Origin: Methanobrevibacter sp.
GTDB lineage: Archaea; Methanobacteriota; Methanobacteria; Methanobacteriales; Methanobacteriaceae
Direction: 5' to 3'
Length of the DNA stretch: 42,152 nt
Assembly: GCA_017434525.1 (NCBI GenBank)
Contig: JAFRFD010000164.1
Location: 1 to 42,152, forward strand
Shown here: in pieces, positions 18,150 to 27,523 of the stretch
How the letters are laid out: the number at the start of each line of letters is the position of its first letter
Position numbering within the stretch: the first letter of the stretch is position 1
Position numbers and translations under genes: made by a program
The notes under the pieces: model-generated
Databases searched by the model: none
The model's input: only the letters and a program-made list of their open reading frames with translations
What the model was told of the DNA's origin: nothing

Positions 18150-18467
18150 TTACTCTCCTTTAACTTCTACTAAAACAAAATGTTTAGTTTTACTTAATGG
18201 TCTGCATTCTGCAACTTTTACAGAATCACCAACATTCACACTTAAACAATCTGGTTTGTGAACATTGATTTTTGATTTTCTTTTTTCGTATCTTTCATAT
18301 TTTTTAATAAATTTATAGTAACTACGTTCTACACTAATTGTCCTTTCTGCTTTGTTACTAACAACAACACCTTCAAGAACTTGACCTCTTACTGGTAAAG
18401 TTCCGTGGAAAGGGCAGTTAGGGTCATTACATGTAGTTTCAGGTTCTTGAACATTAAGCCCAACCAT
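18150..18467 (-). CDS. rps17: 30S ribosomal protein S17 (uS17)
   Basis: Small-subunit protein with an OB fold. The 105-residue product has the archaeal N-terminus with [35 protein letters not shown] and the C-terminal [40 protein letters not shown]. It follows the RNase P component gene by 12 nt. Confidence 0.97.
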   Translation of the reverse strand: MVGLNVQEPETTCNDPNCPFHGTLPVRGQVLEGVVVSNKAERTISVERSYYKFIKKYERYEKRKSKINVHKPDCLSVNVGDSVKVAECRPLSKTKHFVLVEVKGE

Positions 18468-18479
18468 ATTATCACCATA

Positions 18480-18758
18480 TTAAATTTTTTTAAATCTTTT
18501 TTTTATCCTATCTTCAGGACGAATTGATAAGATATCACCATTAATTTCAATTTTTTCCCCGTTTGGAAGTTCAAACAAAAATGTTGAACCCACTTTTGGA
18601 ATAATTTTTTCGCAATTATTCATGTCTTCAATTTTAATGGTATTCTTTGTCTCATCAATGATAGTTCCCATTAAATTAAGAGATTTATTCTTCTGACTTG
18701 TAACATGAACTTTCAAACCAATGAATTCATGATGAACCAAGTTTTTTGAAGTAATCAT
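18480..18758 (-). CDS. rnp1: Ribonuclease P protein component 1 (Rpp29/Pop4)
   Basis: Protein subunit of archaeal RNase P, which matures tRNA 5' ends. The 92-residue product has the Rpp29 Sm-like core: [36 protein letters not shown], then [27 protein letters not shown]. The neighbourhood aIF1-rnp1-rps17 is conserved in archaea and supports the call. Confidence 0.93.
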   Translation of the reverse strand: MITSKNLVHHEFIGLKVHVTSQKNKSLNLMGTIIDETKNTIKIEDMNNCEKIIPKVGSTFLFELPNGEKIEINGDILSIRPEDRIKKRFKKI

Positions 18759-18835
18759 AATCCCAATCTCTTAACATAACATTTACAATAAATCATGCAG
18801 AAAAATTACAAAATTTTATTGAATATATCGAAGGT

Positions 18836-19174
18836 TTATCTTCTTTTTTTATTATTTTTCTTGGATTCGCGAATTTCAATTGAATCTGATGAGAAACCTA
18901 ATTCAGATAAAACTTCTTTGACCTTTACTTTATGGTCACCTTGAAGCTCTATTTGACTATTCTTGGCGGTTCCCCCACAAGCACATTTTGCTTTAAGAGT
19001 CTTAGTAAGATCTTTGATATCAATTTCATGTTCGTCGATACCTTCGATAATAGTCATGAGTTTTCCGAATCTTCTTCTAACTGTAAAAACTTTTACAGCC
19101 TGAACTTCACGTCTGATTTCTTCACAAACACAAAGTTCTTCAGGAAGCCCACATACATCACAGATTTTTGACAT
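18836..19174 (-). CDS. Translation initiation factor aIF1 (SUI1/YciH family)
   Basis: SUI1-family factor that helps start-codon selection on the small subunit. The 112-residue product has an N-terminal cysteine motif (CDVCGLPEELCVCEE), probably a small zinc site, and a SUI1 core (KLMTIIEGIDEHEIDIKDLTKTLKAKCACGGTAKNSQIELQGDH). It ends in a basic tail. Its start directly abuts the rpl29 stop. A 77-nt gap to rnp1 follows. Confidence 0.93.
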   Translation of the reverse strand: MSKICDVCGLPEELCVCEEIRREVQAVKVFTVRRRFGKLMTIIEGIDEHEIDIKDLTKTLKAKCACGGTAKNSQIELQGDHKVKVKEVLSELGFSSDSIEIRESKKNNKKRR

Positions 19175-19381
19175 TTAATTCTCCTTCTGTTTTTCATTCA
19201 ATATTGTAAGAACACGAGCAATTGTTCTTTTTAATTCTCTAATTTTTCCAGGGTTTTCAGTTACCCCGGCAGCTGCACTTTTAGAAACATTTTTGGATAA
19301 TTCAGTTCTGAGTTCAACTAATTTATCTTGAATCTCATCAACTTCCATGTCCCAAATTTCTTTACTTCTTAAAATCGCCAT
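19175..19381 (-). CDS. rpl29: 50S ribosomal protein L29 (uL29)
   Basis: Large-subunit protein near the exit tunnel, a two-helix hairpin. The 68-residue product has IWDMEVDEIQDKLVELRTELSKN and NPGKIRELKRTIARVLTILNEK, the L29 signature. It follows rps3 by 35 nt and abuts aIF1. Confidence 0.95.
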   Translation of the reverse strand: MAILRSKEIWDMEVDEIQDKLVELRTELSKNVSKSAAAGVTENPGKIRELKRTIARVLTILNEKQKEN

Positions 19382-19416
19382 TGTTCCAACTCTTTAAGAT
19401 AATTAAATTTATATAT

Positions 19417-20175
19417 CTAACTATCGTCTTCTTCTACTTCTTCAGCAGATTCTTCTTCAACAACTTCTTCTAATTCTTCGAGATCTTCAACTTCCTCAAT
19501 GATTTCTTCTTCGATGATTTCTTCGGTTTCAACATCGATTTCTTCATCTTCTACAACTTCACCATCTTCAACAATGGTAACTTTTGGAGGAAGGATTTCA
19601 ACAGAATCAGGTAATACAGTTTCTGGAGGCATAATCCTTACGTAGATTCCTAAAACACCAGGTTTTAATTCAGCAGTAGCAAATCCTTCTTCTACTAATC
19701 TGATTGAAGGTTCACCACATTTTTTAATGTATCCTTCAACGAATTTTGCTACAGCAGATCTAGAACCTCTGATTTTACCAGAAATAGTAACTTCTACACC
19801 TTGAGCTCCAGCACCCATAATTCTACGGATAGTAGAATAAGCTACTCTTCTAAAGTGCATACCTCTTTGTAACATGTTAGAGATTTTGTAAGCCATGATT
19901 TTTGGGTTAAGTTCTGGAACTTCGACCTCTTTAACTTCGATTTGAGGATTATCTAAACCGAATTCATTTTTAAGAGTGTTGGTAATAGTTCTTACGTTTT
20001 TTCCACCTCTACCAATTACCATACCCGGTCTTTCTGCATAAACAATAACCATAGTACCTAAAGGTGTAATTTGAACTTCCATACCTCCGTATCCAGCTCT
20101 TTCAAGTTCTTTTTCTAAGTATTCATCAATTCTAGTTCTTCTAAGGCCTTCTTTAACGAAATCTTTTTCTATCAT
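19417..20175 (-). CDS. rps3: 30S ribosomal protein S3 (uS3)
   Basis: Small-subunit head protein at the mRNA entry site. The 252-residue product has the N-terminal helix, a KH domain with VIGRGGKNVRTITNTL, and the S3 C-terminal domain (GVEVTISGKIRGSRSAVAKFVEGYIKK). The last 50 residues are almost all Glu/Asp/Val/Ile (EEIIEEVEDLEELEEVVEEE...), an unusually long acidic tail. The start overlaps the rpl22 stop by one base. Confidence 0.97.
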   Translation of the reverse strand: MIEKDFVKEGLRRTRIDEYLEKELERAGYGGMEVQITPLGTMVIVYAERPGMVIGRGGKNVRTITNTLKNEFGLDNPQIEVKEVEVPELNPKIMAYKISNMLQRGMHFRRVAYSTIRRIMGAGAQGVEVTISGKIRGSRSAVAKFVEGYIKKCGEPSIRLVEEGFATAELKPGVLGIYVRIMPPETVLPDSVEILPPKVTIVEDGEVVEDEEIDVETEEIIEEEIIEEVEDLEELEEVVEEESAEEVEEDDS

Positions 20176-20639
20176 TAGTTAGCCTCCTGTAATACAATTT
20201 GAATATGAGTAGTTGGTGTGTTAAACGGAGTCATTCTACCGAATGCTCTTGGGATATAACCAGGGATAATAACACCTCTGTGAGATGAGATATGTTCAAT
20301 GAATAATTTTTCAGTGTCTAAACCTTTGTACTCTGCGTTAGCTTCAGCATTTTCTAAAACTTTTAAGATTTGTTCTGCAGCTTTTACAGGGTATCTACCA
20401 GTAGGCCAGCCTTCTTGTCCTTTTCTGTGACCAACTTTTCTGTTGTGTCTTTTGAAAGGAACAGATTTTTTCATTTCAATAACATCTTCCAAGTAAGCTT
20501 TAGCTTTAACTACTTCCATTCCTCTTATTGCTCTGCAAATCTCAACACTGTGTTTTGGAGAAATCTTAAGGGATTTAGCCATAGCACGTGCAGTTTTTGC
20601 TTCATCAACATCATTATTATAAGCATATTTGTTAGCCAT
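20175..20639 (-). CDS. rpl22: 50S ribosomal protein L22 (uL22)
   Basis: Large-subunit protein lining the exit tunnel. The 154-residue product has [40 protein letters not shown] and the C-terminal [32 protein letters not shown] typical of archaeal L22/L17e. It follows rps19 by 12 nt and overlaps rps3 by one base. Confidence 0.97.
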   Translation of the reverse strand: MANKYAYNNDVDEAKTARAMAKSLKISPKHSVEICRAIRGMEVVKAKAYLEDVIEMKKSVPFKRHNRKVGHRKGQEGWPTGRYPVKAAEQILKVLENAEANAEYKGLDTEKLFIEHISSHRGVIIPGYIPRAFGRMTPFNTPTTHIQIVLQEAN

Positions 20640-20651
20640 GATTTAATCTCC

Positions 20652-21062
20652 TTATTTAAGTGGTACAAACATGGATGATCTTGTAGCTCCCATACCAGGG
20701 TCTCCGTGTTGGACTCTTTTTCTGGTTGGTGCATATTCACCGAAGTAATGACCAATCATTTCAGGTGCAATAGTAACTTCTACAAAATTTTGACCATCAT
20801 AAATACCGAAAGTGGTTCCTACCATTTCAGGTATAACAATCATGTCTCTACAATGGGTCCTAATTACAACAGGACGACCATCTTTAGTTCCTTCTTTATT
20901 TAATTTTCTCATTTTATCCAAAACAATTTGTTGTCTTGGTAAGAATCCTCTCTTTAAAGATCTTCTTTGTCTTGCAGGGAATAATTCCATTACTTCCTCT
21001 AAAGACATTTCTTGTAATTCTTCAAGAGTATAACCTTTATATTTAAATACTTTTCTTGCCAA
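20652..21062 (-). CDS. rps19: 30S ribosomal protein S19 (uS19)
   Basis: Small-subunit head protein. The 136-residue product has an archaeal N-terminal extension ([30 protein letters not shown]) and the S19 core ([51 protein letters not shown]). It lies 15 nt after rpl2. Confidence 0.97.
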   Translation of the reverse strand: MARKVFKYKGYTLEELQEMSLEEVMELFPARQRRSLKRGFLPRQQIVLDKMRKLNKEGTKDGRPVVIRTHCRDMIVIPEMVGTTFGIYDGQNFVEVTIAPEMIGHYFGEYAPTRKRVQHGDPGMGATRSSMFVPLK

Positions 21063-21077
21063 TGAAACACCCTCTAT

Positions 21078-21803
21078 CTATCTTTTTAAACCTGTTCTTT
21101 TAGCTGCAATTGAACCAACTTTTCTACCTGGTGGTGCATGTCTTGAAATAGTAGTAGGACGACCAGGATGTTGTCTGTTACCTCCACCGTGAGGGTGGTC
21201 TACAGCGTTCATTGCTACTCCTCTAACAGTCATGAATTTCTTACCTTTAGCTTTATAAGCATGCCATTTTTTACCAGCTTTAAGGAATGGTTTATCTTTT
21301 CTACCTCCACCAGCTACTACACCAATACTAGCACGGCAGTTAGGATTTAAGTATTTTAATTCCCCTGATGGTAATTCGACAACAGTTTGGTTAGCATCAT
21401 GAGTAACAACATTAGCATAAGTTCCAGAAGATCTTACAAAACGACCTCCGTCTCCAGGAGTGTTTTCGATATCATAGATTGGAGTACCTTCAGGAATTTC
21501 AGCAAGAGGTAATGTGTTACCAAATTTGATAGGTGCAGAAATACCACATTCAATTTCATCGTTGACTTGAATGCTTTCAGGTGCTAAGATAAATTTCTTT
21601 TCACCATTTTCGAATTTTACTTCTGCAATAGGAGCAGTTCTTGCTGGGTCATGTACAATGTCAATGACTTTACCTTTAATACTGCCTTCTTTTTCTAAAG
21701 CGTCGTAAGATCTGTATCTAATTTTATCTTTAAAACGATGAGAAGCAACACGGTGTGCAGGAGTTCCTCTACCTCTTCTTTGATGAATTAATCGTTTTCC
21801 CAT
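21078..21803 (-). CDS. rpl2: 50S ribosomal protein L2 (uL2)
   Basis: Large-subunit protein essential for the peptidyl transferase region. The 241-residue product has the archaeal N-terminus (MGKRLIHQRRGRGTPAHRVASHRFKDKIRYR), the RNA-binding centre and the highly conserved GVAMNAVDHPHGGGNRQHPGRPTT with the functional His. It follows rpl23 by 12 nt. Confidence 0.98.
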   Translation of the reverse strand: MGKRLIHQRRGRGTPAHRVASHRFKDKIRYRSYDALEKEGSIKGKVIDIVHDPARTAPIAEVKFENGEKKFILAPESIQVNDEIECGISAPIKFGNTLPLAEIPEGTPIYDIENTPGDGGRFVRSSGTYANVVTHDANQTVVELPSGELKYLNPNCRASIGVVAGGGRKDKPFLKAGKKWHAYKAKGKKFMTVRGVAMNAVDHPHGGGNRQHPGRPTTISRHAPPGRKVGSIAAKRTGLKR

Positions 21804-21815
21804 TCAAATTCCTCC

Positions 21816-22076
21816 TTAGAATACTCCTATTCTGACAGCGAGTTCTTCTGCCATTTCTTCTTCAACAAGTTTGATGTATGCTACTTTTTCACCTTTAGTA
21901 GTGATATGAGTATTGACTTTTGCTACTTTTTCTTCGTATAACTCTTCAAAAGCTCTTTTGATTTGATTTTTGTTAGCTTTACGGTTAACAACAAAAGTAA
22001 TTTCATTGTTCATATCGATTAAGTTCATGGTTTTTTCAGTAACATGAGGTTTAATAATAATTGAGTATGAATCCAT
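21816..22076 (-). CDS. rpl23: 50S ribosomal protein L23 (uL23)
   Basis: Exit-tunnel rim protein and docking site for SRP and the translocon. The 86-residue product is MDSYSIIIKPHVTEKTMNLI... with KANKNQIKRAFEELYEEKVAKVNTHIT and a C-terminus ending in AVRIGVF. A GTG at 22085 also opens the frame but is part of the Shine-Dalgarno AGGTGA; ATG 22076 with 5-nt spacing is preferred. Confidence 0.96.
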   Translation of the reverse strand: MDSYSIIIKPHVTEKTMNLIDMNNEITFVVNRKANKNQIKRAFEELYEEKVAKVNTHITTKGEKVAYIKLVEEEMAEELAVRIGVF

Positions 22077-22098
22077 AATAATCACCTATTTTTCCAAA

Positions 22099-22863
22099 TT
22101 ATTGGAATAAACCTCCTAACTTTTCAACAGCTGATTTAGTGTAAACAGTGAGTCTTCCTGCGTGAGTACCAGGTGCTAATAATTCAGCATTTAAGTTTTC
22201 AACAACCACAACATCTACACCAGCGTGGTTTCTTGCACCTAATGAAATGCCTTTATCTTCACCGACAACAACAAGAGGTCCTTTTACTTTTTTGTATTTT
22301 CTTCCTCTAGTTTTTCCTCTACCAGCTCTGATTCTTTTACCTTCTTTAGCACGGATGATATCGTCGTAAACACCTAAGTTTTCGAAAATTTCACGAGTTT
22401 GTTTGGTTGTTTTTACAGATTCGATTTCATCTTCAACGATAATAGGAACTTGTTCTAAATCTGCAACTTTGTGACCTCTGTTTTCAACAATTTCCTTATT
22501 GGTAGTTGCTGCAACAGCTGATCTGATTGCAAATCTTCTTTCTTTTATGTTGATTTTTTCGTGATGATTTTTTTCAGCTCTAGTAGGATGTGCTTGTCTA
22601 CCACCAATAGCCATTGGTACGAATGCTGCTTTAGAACCATTTTTAATCCTAGGTACTCTTGCGGTACCTCTACCTGAACCCCATCCTTTAGCGGAAGTTC
22701 TTTTACCTGCCATTGGGTCATTACCCCATGGTTGTACTCTAGCGGATTGTGCTGAAAGTACAGCTCTTTTGATTAAATCTGGCCTATATACTTCATCAAA
22801 AATAGCTGGAAGTTCAATTTCTTCTTTTACTTCCCCATTAATAGAATAAACGTTTACTTTCAT
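22099..22863 (-). CDS. rpl4: 50S ribosomal protein L4 (uL4)
   Basis: Large-subunit protein with a tunnel-lining loop. The 254-residue product shows the archaeal/eukaryotic L4 features: RPDLIKRAVLSAQSARVQPWGNDPMAGKRTSAKGWGSGRGTARVPR and the C-terminal NLNAELLAPGTHAGRLTVYTKSAVEKL. It is 2 nt after rpl3 and 22 nt before the rpl23 start. Confidence 0.97.
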   Translation of the reverse strand: MKVNVYSINGEVKEEIELPAIFDEVYRPDLIKRAVLSAQSARVQPWGNDPMAGKRTSAKGWGSGRGTARVPRIKNGSKAAFVPMAIGGRQAHPTRAEKNHHEKINIKERRFAIRSAVAATTNKEIVENRGHKVADLEQVPIIVEDEIESVKTTKQTREIFENLGVYDDIIRAKEGKRIRAGRGKTRGRKYKKVKGPLVVVGEDKGISLGARNHAGVDVVVVENLNAELLAPGTHAGRLTVYTKSAVEKLGGLFQ

Positions 22864-22865
22864 GA

Positions 22866-23876
22866 TTATACCCCTTGTTTAGATTTTGTACTTATGTAAT
22901 TAATTTGAGGTATATCCTCAGCTTTATTATTAGGTCTGATTGGTTGTCTTAAGATTACTAATCTTTTAGAAGGACCTGGGAGGGAACCTTTTACTAAGAC
23001 ATAATCATTTTTAACGACACCGTATTTTACAAATCCACCATCTGGGTTGATTTGGTCAACTTCATCAGCTGATGCAATTTTTAAAATTCTTTTGTTGAAT
23101 TCAGTTCTTTTATGGTAACCCATTTGACCTGCTTGTGCAACAGTCCACATGGTTCTTCTTGGTGTCCAAGGTCCAATTGAACCTACGTGTCTACCTTTAC
23201 CTGCTCTAACAGCTTTACCATATTGAATTCTAATTCCCCATCTTTTAACTACACCTTGGAATCCTTTTCCTTTTGTAGTTGCAATAGCATCAACAAATTC
23301 TCCTTCATTGAAGATTTCACTAGCTTTTACTTCATTACCTAATAATTCTAATGCAGTATTTAATTTTTCTTCAGGATTTGCTCCTCCGATTCCACATTCA
23401 AATATGTCAGGTTTTTTCTTAGGTACGCTAGTTACTTTTGGATTGGTGTGTACTAAGACCCTAATTTCTTCTGTGTTTTCTAATGCACCTTGTATTTTTG
23501 CAATAGCTTCAGATTTATTGTACTCTTTAGGAAGAGAAATTTTCCTTGAAAGTTCTTGATCTAAATTGTCTGCAAGTACTTCGGTGATTACTTTCAAACC
23601 ACGAGAAGTTTTTTCATAAGCTCTAATTCCCATTACTACGACCGGAGGCACTTCCAATACGGTTACTGGAGTGAAAACTTCCATACCATTGGTTGGAGAG
23701 TTTTTATCAGTATCAGTGACTAAAGCATGAGTCATACCGACTTTATAACCTGCGAGGCCGAGTAATTTTGGTTCATCAATTTGAGGCCAAGATTTTACTC
23801 TAGGGGTTTCTTTTGCTGCTCTTTTCCTTGGACTAAAAGCAACAGACCCTTTTCTTGGCTGGTGATGTCTTACCAT
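22866..23876 (-). CDS. rpl3: 50S ribosomal protein L3 (uL3)
   Basis: Large-subunit protein reaching the peptidyl transferase centre. The 336-residue product has the archaeal N-terminus (MVRHHQPRKGSVAFSPRKRAAKETPRVKSWP), the core VTKGKGFQGVVKRWG-like segment (ATTKGKGFQGVVKRWGI) and GRHVGSIGPWTPRRTMWTVAQAGQMGYHKRTEFNKRIL. First gene of the large cluster, behind AAGGAGGT, after a 343-nt gap that should hold the promoter. Confidence 0.98.
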   Translation of the reverse strand: MVRHHQPRKGSVAFSPRKRAAKETPRVKSWPQIDEPKLLGLAGYKVGMTHALVTDTDKNSPTNGMEVFTPVTVLEVPPVVVMGIRAYEKTSRGLKVITEVLADNLDQELSRKISLPKEYNKSEAIAKIQGALENTEEIRVLVHTNPKVTSVPKKKPDIFECGIGGANPEEKLNTALELLGNEVKASEIFNEGEFVDAIATTKGKGFQGVVKRWGIRIQYGKAVRAGKGRHVGSIGPWTPRRTMWTVAQAGQMGYHKRTEFNKRILKIASADEVDQINPDGGFVKYGVVKNDYVLVKGSLPGPSKRLVILRQPIRPNNKAEDIPQINYISTKSKQGV

Positions 23877-24219
23877 TTAATTTAACCTCCTTATTAATAT
23901 TTTTCCTTATTTTTTTTCAATCAATTTAATTTTTTAATTCAACAGCTAAATTAATAGCCATTGTACAAGTTGATAAGAATTACACTAAGTATAACCTCAT
24001 CGAAATAATAAATAGCTGTAAAAACAATCACAACTAGATAAATATTAAATTTCAATATATTCCATTGAGTTTTTACAAATTGAAGCACAATGAAGAATAT
24101 ATCCAATGTATAAATCATTCTGCGCTAAGTTTATTTTTAGGAGAGTCCTAAAAACATTAATGTATAAAAAGTTGAGCAAGTTATCTATTAGCGTGATAAG
24201 ACTAATAAATCAAAGAGAA
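23877..24219 (-). promoter_or_regulatory. Leader/promoter region of the ribosomal superoperon
   Basis: 343 nt without an ORF. The end nearest rpl3 carries the Shine-Dalgarno AAGGAGGT. A perfect 9-bp hairpin with 3-nt loop (24134-24142 with 24146-24154, TTTTTAGGA/TCCTAAAAA) lies nearer the upstream SPOUT gene and could terminate it. AT-rich stretches in between are plausible TATA sites, but I cannot single one out. Confidence 0.45.
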
Positions 24220-25047
24220 TTAAAATCTCATAAAGTTAAATAAAGAAAGTGTAGCGACAACTGCCTCTTCAGTTCTGACGGTTTCAGTTCCTTGGCCTGG
24301 AATGGTATTTACTCTGAATAAATCCCAATTCACGCTAGAAACATCTTCCTCGATTGAAGAATAAGGGCCACCAAATAAAATAGCAATACTTTTACATTCA
24401 TCTACTTTATGTTTTAATTCATCAAAAATAGAATCAATATAATCTCCATATCTTGTAGTTTCCACAACAAGATCAGGTTTAATTAATTTTAAGCTATTTT
24501 TAAGACTCTTATTAGAGGATATTACATTATATCCCCAGTAAACGTCATCTGGTTTATCAGGTGTGACTATTACTTCTTTCTTAGCAATTTTAGTAATCTT
24601 AAAGTCAAAAATTCTTTTAACAGTAAGTTGCTCTTTACAGAATGCAAGTTTATCCATACCTATGTCAACATAAGTTCCCTTCTTATTTCTCTTAACAGTG
24701 AAACCTTGCCTGTAATCGCCCACGTCTGGTTGATCATTGACAGGATGATGAGGAGTCCTAAGCGGTGGAAGGATACCAACATGCTTTAATTCTGGTCTTA
24801 TAGGAAATGCTTTTTTCCTCAAGTATTGAGGAGTATTCATATAACTCAAAATTTCAGCAATAAATTCTCCATCCATTTCACCATCTTCATTTTTAGCATG
24901 GTTATCATTATAAATAACCACATTATCTGCTTGAAAAATAGCCAAAGCTCTTCCTAAAATCCCAACTTTATAAGTACGAATTTTAAGGTCTTTAGACTCA
25001 GAAAGAAACGAATTTGGAATAAATATAGATAGCTCATCTTTATACAT
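24220..25047 (-). CDS. SPOUT-family RNA methyltransferase, MTH1/COG2106 type
   Basis: Putative SAM-dependent RNA methyltransferase with a trefoil-knot fold; a Methanothermobacter relative next to rpl3 has a solved deep-knot structure. The 275-residue product starts MYKDELSIFIPNSFLSESKDLKIRTYKVGILGRALAIFQADNV. It contains GILPPLRTPHHPVN, then the inserted OB-like domain, and ends with the knot region (CKSIAILFGGPYSSIEED, then NTIPGQGTETVRTEEAVVATLSLFNF). Adjacent to and codirectional with rpl3, supporting an rRNA target; the substrate is inferred. Confidence 0.88.
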   Translation of the reverse strand: MYKDELSIFIPNSFLSESKDLKIRTYKVGILGRALAIFQADNVVIYNDNHAKNEDGEMDGEFIAEILSYMNTPQYLRKKAFPIRPELKHVGILPPLRTPHHPVNDQPDVGDYRQGFTVKRNKKGTYVDIGMDKLAFCKEQLTVKRIFDFKITKIAKKEVIVTPDKPDDVYWGYNVISSNKSLKNSLKLIKPDLVVETTRYGDYIDSIFDELKHKVDECKSIAILFGGPYSSIEEDVSSVNWDLFRVNTIPGQGTETVRTEEAVVATLSLFNFMRF

Positions 25048-25284
25048 TACTAAACAATATGTTAAACAACGTATATAAAGATTACCCTACATTTATATAG
25101 CTATCACTAAATAGACTTACACATTTACAAAATATTATATCACTTATAATATCCGTAGCTTCTTATTATGCTACCAACTTTTTTATACTCAGAGAATATA
25201 TTAATATAAAATCTGTAACAACCACTATATAAATGTATTGTTTTACATAATAAAAAACTGGAAAAAACAAAATCTAATTAAAAA

Positions 25285-25920
25285 TTAAAAATCTAATAAT
25301 GCCCTAATCACAATAACATTAACATTTTGTTTTTCTTTTGTGTGAAACTCATAAATCTTTGGAATTGGAAAATTATACCTGAATATATGGGTGATATTAA
25401 AGCCATTTTTTTGATAGAAATTTATTAAAAACTCTTCGGTGGAGGCCATATGAAAAGAGTATAAGACACTTGGCTTTAACAAGAAGGCTTTCCTAACAAA
25501 ATTTAAATCCTCACCACCCTTTGCCCTTTTTTGAGATCCAAATGGAGGATTTTGAATGATTGTATCTACATCAAATCCATTGTTAAACTCACAAACATCA
25601 CTTAAGATATAATCTACATTGCCCAATTCTAATTTGTTTGAAATCTCCCTGGCCAATTGTATGGATTCCTTATCAACATCCACACCACAAGCCAAATTTG
25701 CCCCCATCAATGCTGAAGCAATGGTAAAAATACCTGTACCACAACCCAAATCCAAAACATTCATATTTTCAATATCCCCAAGGGAATATGCATTCCAAAT
25801 CAAATCTGAAGCAATGATTGATGGAGTGGTATATTGTTCAAGACCCACCTTGGGATTAGGATGAGGGGGAATTGATTGAAGTTTCATTTCCAAATGCTTT
25901 TTTTTAGTAATTTTTTTCAT
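25285..25920 (-). CDS. METTL5-family RNA methyltransferase (COG2263)
   Basis: Predicted class I SAM-dependent methyltransferase; eukaryotic METTL5 makes m6A in 18S rRNA. The 211-residue product has the N-terminal LEQYTTPSIIASDLIW, SAM motif I VLDLGCGTGIF (about 55-65), an acidic motif II GVDVDKES, and the catalytic NPPFG (124-128) typical of N6-adenine methylation. Length fits the family. It is divergent from pycA across a 73-nt AT-rich promoter region. The rRNA target is inferred from family. Confidence 0.88.
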   Translation of the reverse strand: MKKITKKKHLEMKLQSIPPHPNPKVGLEQYTTPSIIASDLIWNAYSLGDIENMNVLDLGCGTGIFTIASALMGANLACGVDVDKESIQLAREISNKLELGNVDYILSDVCEFNNGFDVDTIIQNPPFGSQKRAKGGEDLNFVRKAFLLKPSVLYSFHMASTEEFLINFYQKNGFNITHIFRYNFPIPKIYEFHTKEKQNVNVIVIRALLDF

Positions 25921-25993
25921 AAAATCAACAAATTTAATAATTATTTAATATATAATATAATGTTAGTATAAAAAAATTACTTTGAGGTTTCAC

Positions 25994-27523
25994 ATGTTTG
26001 AAAAAGTATTAGTTGCAAATAGAGGAGAAATCGCAATAAGAGTTATGCGTGCATGTCGTGAACTTGGCATTGACACAGCAGCAATCTATTCTGATGCGGA
26101 TAAAACTTCCCTATATACAAAATATGCTGATGAAAGTTATCCTTTAGGAAACCCATCACCAGCAAAGTCTTATTTGAATATAGATAAAATTATCGGCATT
26201 GCAAATGATTGCGGAGCAGATGCGATACACCCAGGTTATGGATTTTTAGCAGAAAATTCCAAACTTGGAGAAGAATGTGAAAAAAATGGAATCAAACTTA
26301 TTGGTCCTTCAGGAGATGTAATTAATAAAATGGGAGATAAAATCACATCAAAAGCCCTCATGAAAAAAGCGGGCGTTCCAGTAATTGAAGGTACTCCAGA
26401 AGGAATTACAGACATTGAAGAAGCAAAAGAAATTGCAAAACAAATTGGATATCCGGTTATTGTAAAAGCTTCAGCAGGTGGAGGAGGAATAGGTATGCGT
26501 GCAGTTTATAGTGAAGATGAACTGGTGCAAGCTATTGAATCCACACAATCCGTTGCAGCAACAAACTTTGGAGATTCAACTGTATTCATTGAAAAATATC
26601 TCGAAAGTCCACGCCACATTGAATTCCAGCTATTGGCAGATGAACACGGAAATGTAATTCATGTAGCCGATAGGGAATGTTCCATTCAAAGAAGACATCA
26701 AAAGCTTCTCGAAGAGGCACCATCTCCAATAATGACTGATGAGCTTAGGGAACAAATGGGTGGAAGCGCAGTAAAAGCAGCCGAATACATTGGATATAAA
26801 AGTGCAGGTACTGTTGAATTCCTATATGATAACGGAAACTATTATTTCCTTGAAATGAACACCCGTATACAAGTAGAACACCCAATTACTGAACTTATTA
26901 CTAATACTGACTTAATCAAAGAGCAAATCAAAATAGCAGCAGGTGATGAACTAACATATCAACAGGATGATATTAAAGTTTCAGGACATGCAATTGAATG
27001 CCGTATCAATGCAGAAGATCCATTAAATGATTTTGCACCAAATCCTGGAAGAATTACCGGATACAGATCTCCTGGAGGTCCGGGTGTACGTTTAGACAGT
27101 GGAGTTTACATGAACTATACAATTCCAACATTCTACGATTCCATGATTTCTAAATTAATCACATATGGCAGAAATAGAAATGATGCAGTTACTAAAATGC
27201 AAAGAGCATTGAGAGAATACATTATTTTAGGCGTAAGAACAACAATTCCTTTCCATAAAGCAGTTTTAAGAAACCCTAACTTCCTTTCTGGAGATTTGAA
27301 TACTCATTTCATTGACCAACACAAAAAAGAAATCGACATTGAAATGGTTAATGTAATCGAAGAAGATGCAGAATACGTCAATAAACTAAAATCCACATTT
27401 ATGCCTAGTAAAAAGATAGCTGCAATATCTGCCGCTGTTGGATCATATCAAAATGCTGTAAAGCACCAACATGATAAAAAAAGGCAACAAGTAAAAGATA
27501 ATCCTGGAGATAGACATGCGTGA
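25994..27523 (+). CDS. pycA: Pyruvate carboxylase subunit A / biotin carboxylase
   Basis: Biotin carboxylase subunit that carboxylates the biotin of a partner subunit using ATP and bicarbonate; in methanogens this feeds oxaloacetate synthesis through two-subunit pyruvate carboxylase. The 509-residue product has the N-terminal domain ([22 protein letters not shown]), the ATP-grasp glycine loop ([12 protein letters not shown]) and the catalytic region [12 protein letters not shown]...[13 protein letters not shown]. Start: a TTG at 25982 precedes GAGGT; ATG 25994 with 5-nt spacing is the likely start. It overlaps birA by 8 nt. Assignment as PycA rather than acetyl-CoA carboxylase AccC rests on this methanogen pycA-birA arrangement. 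Confidence 0.92.
   Translation: MFEKVLVANRGEIAIRVMRACRELGIDTAAIYSDADKTSLYTKYADESYPLGNPSPAKSYLNIDKIIGIANDCGADAIHPGYGFLAENSKLGEECEKNGIKLIGPSGDVINKMGDKITSKALMKKAGVPVIEGTPEGITDIEEAKEIAKQIGYPVIVKASAGGGGIGMRAVYSEDELVQAIESTQSVAATNFGDSTVFIEKYLESPRHIEFQLLADEHGNVIHVADRECSIQRRHQKLLEEAPSPIMTDELREQMGGSAVKAAEYIGYKSAGTVEFLYDNGNYYFLEMNTRIQVEHPITELITNTDLIKEQIKIAAGDELTYQQDDIKVSGHAIECRINAEDPLNDFAPNPGRITGYRSPGGPGVRLDSGVYMNYTIPTFYDSMISKLITYGRNRNDAVTKMQRALREYIILGVRTTIPFHKAVLRNPNFLSGDLNTHFIDQHKKEIDIEMVNVIEEDAEYVNKLKSTFMPSKKIAAISAAVGSYQNAVKHQHDKKRQQVKDNPGDRHA

Noticed and set aside
17851..18261. Plus-strand ORF of 136 codons within rpl14/rps17
   Set aside because: Mirror frame of two clear ribosomal protein genes, with no ribosome site.
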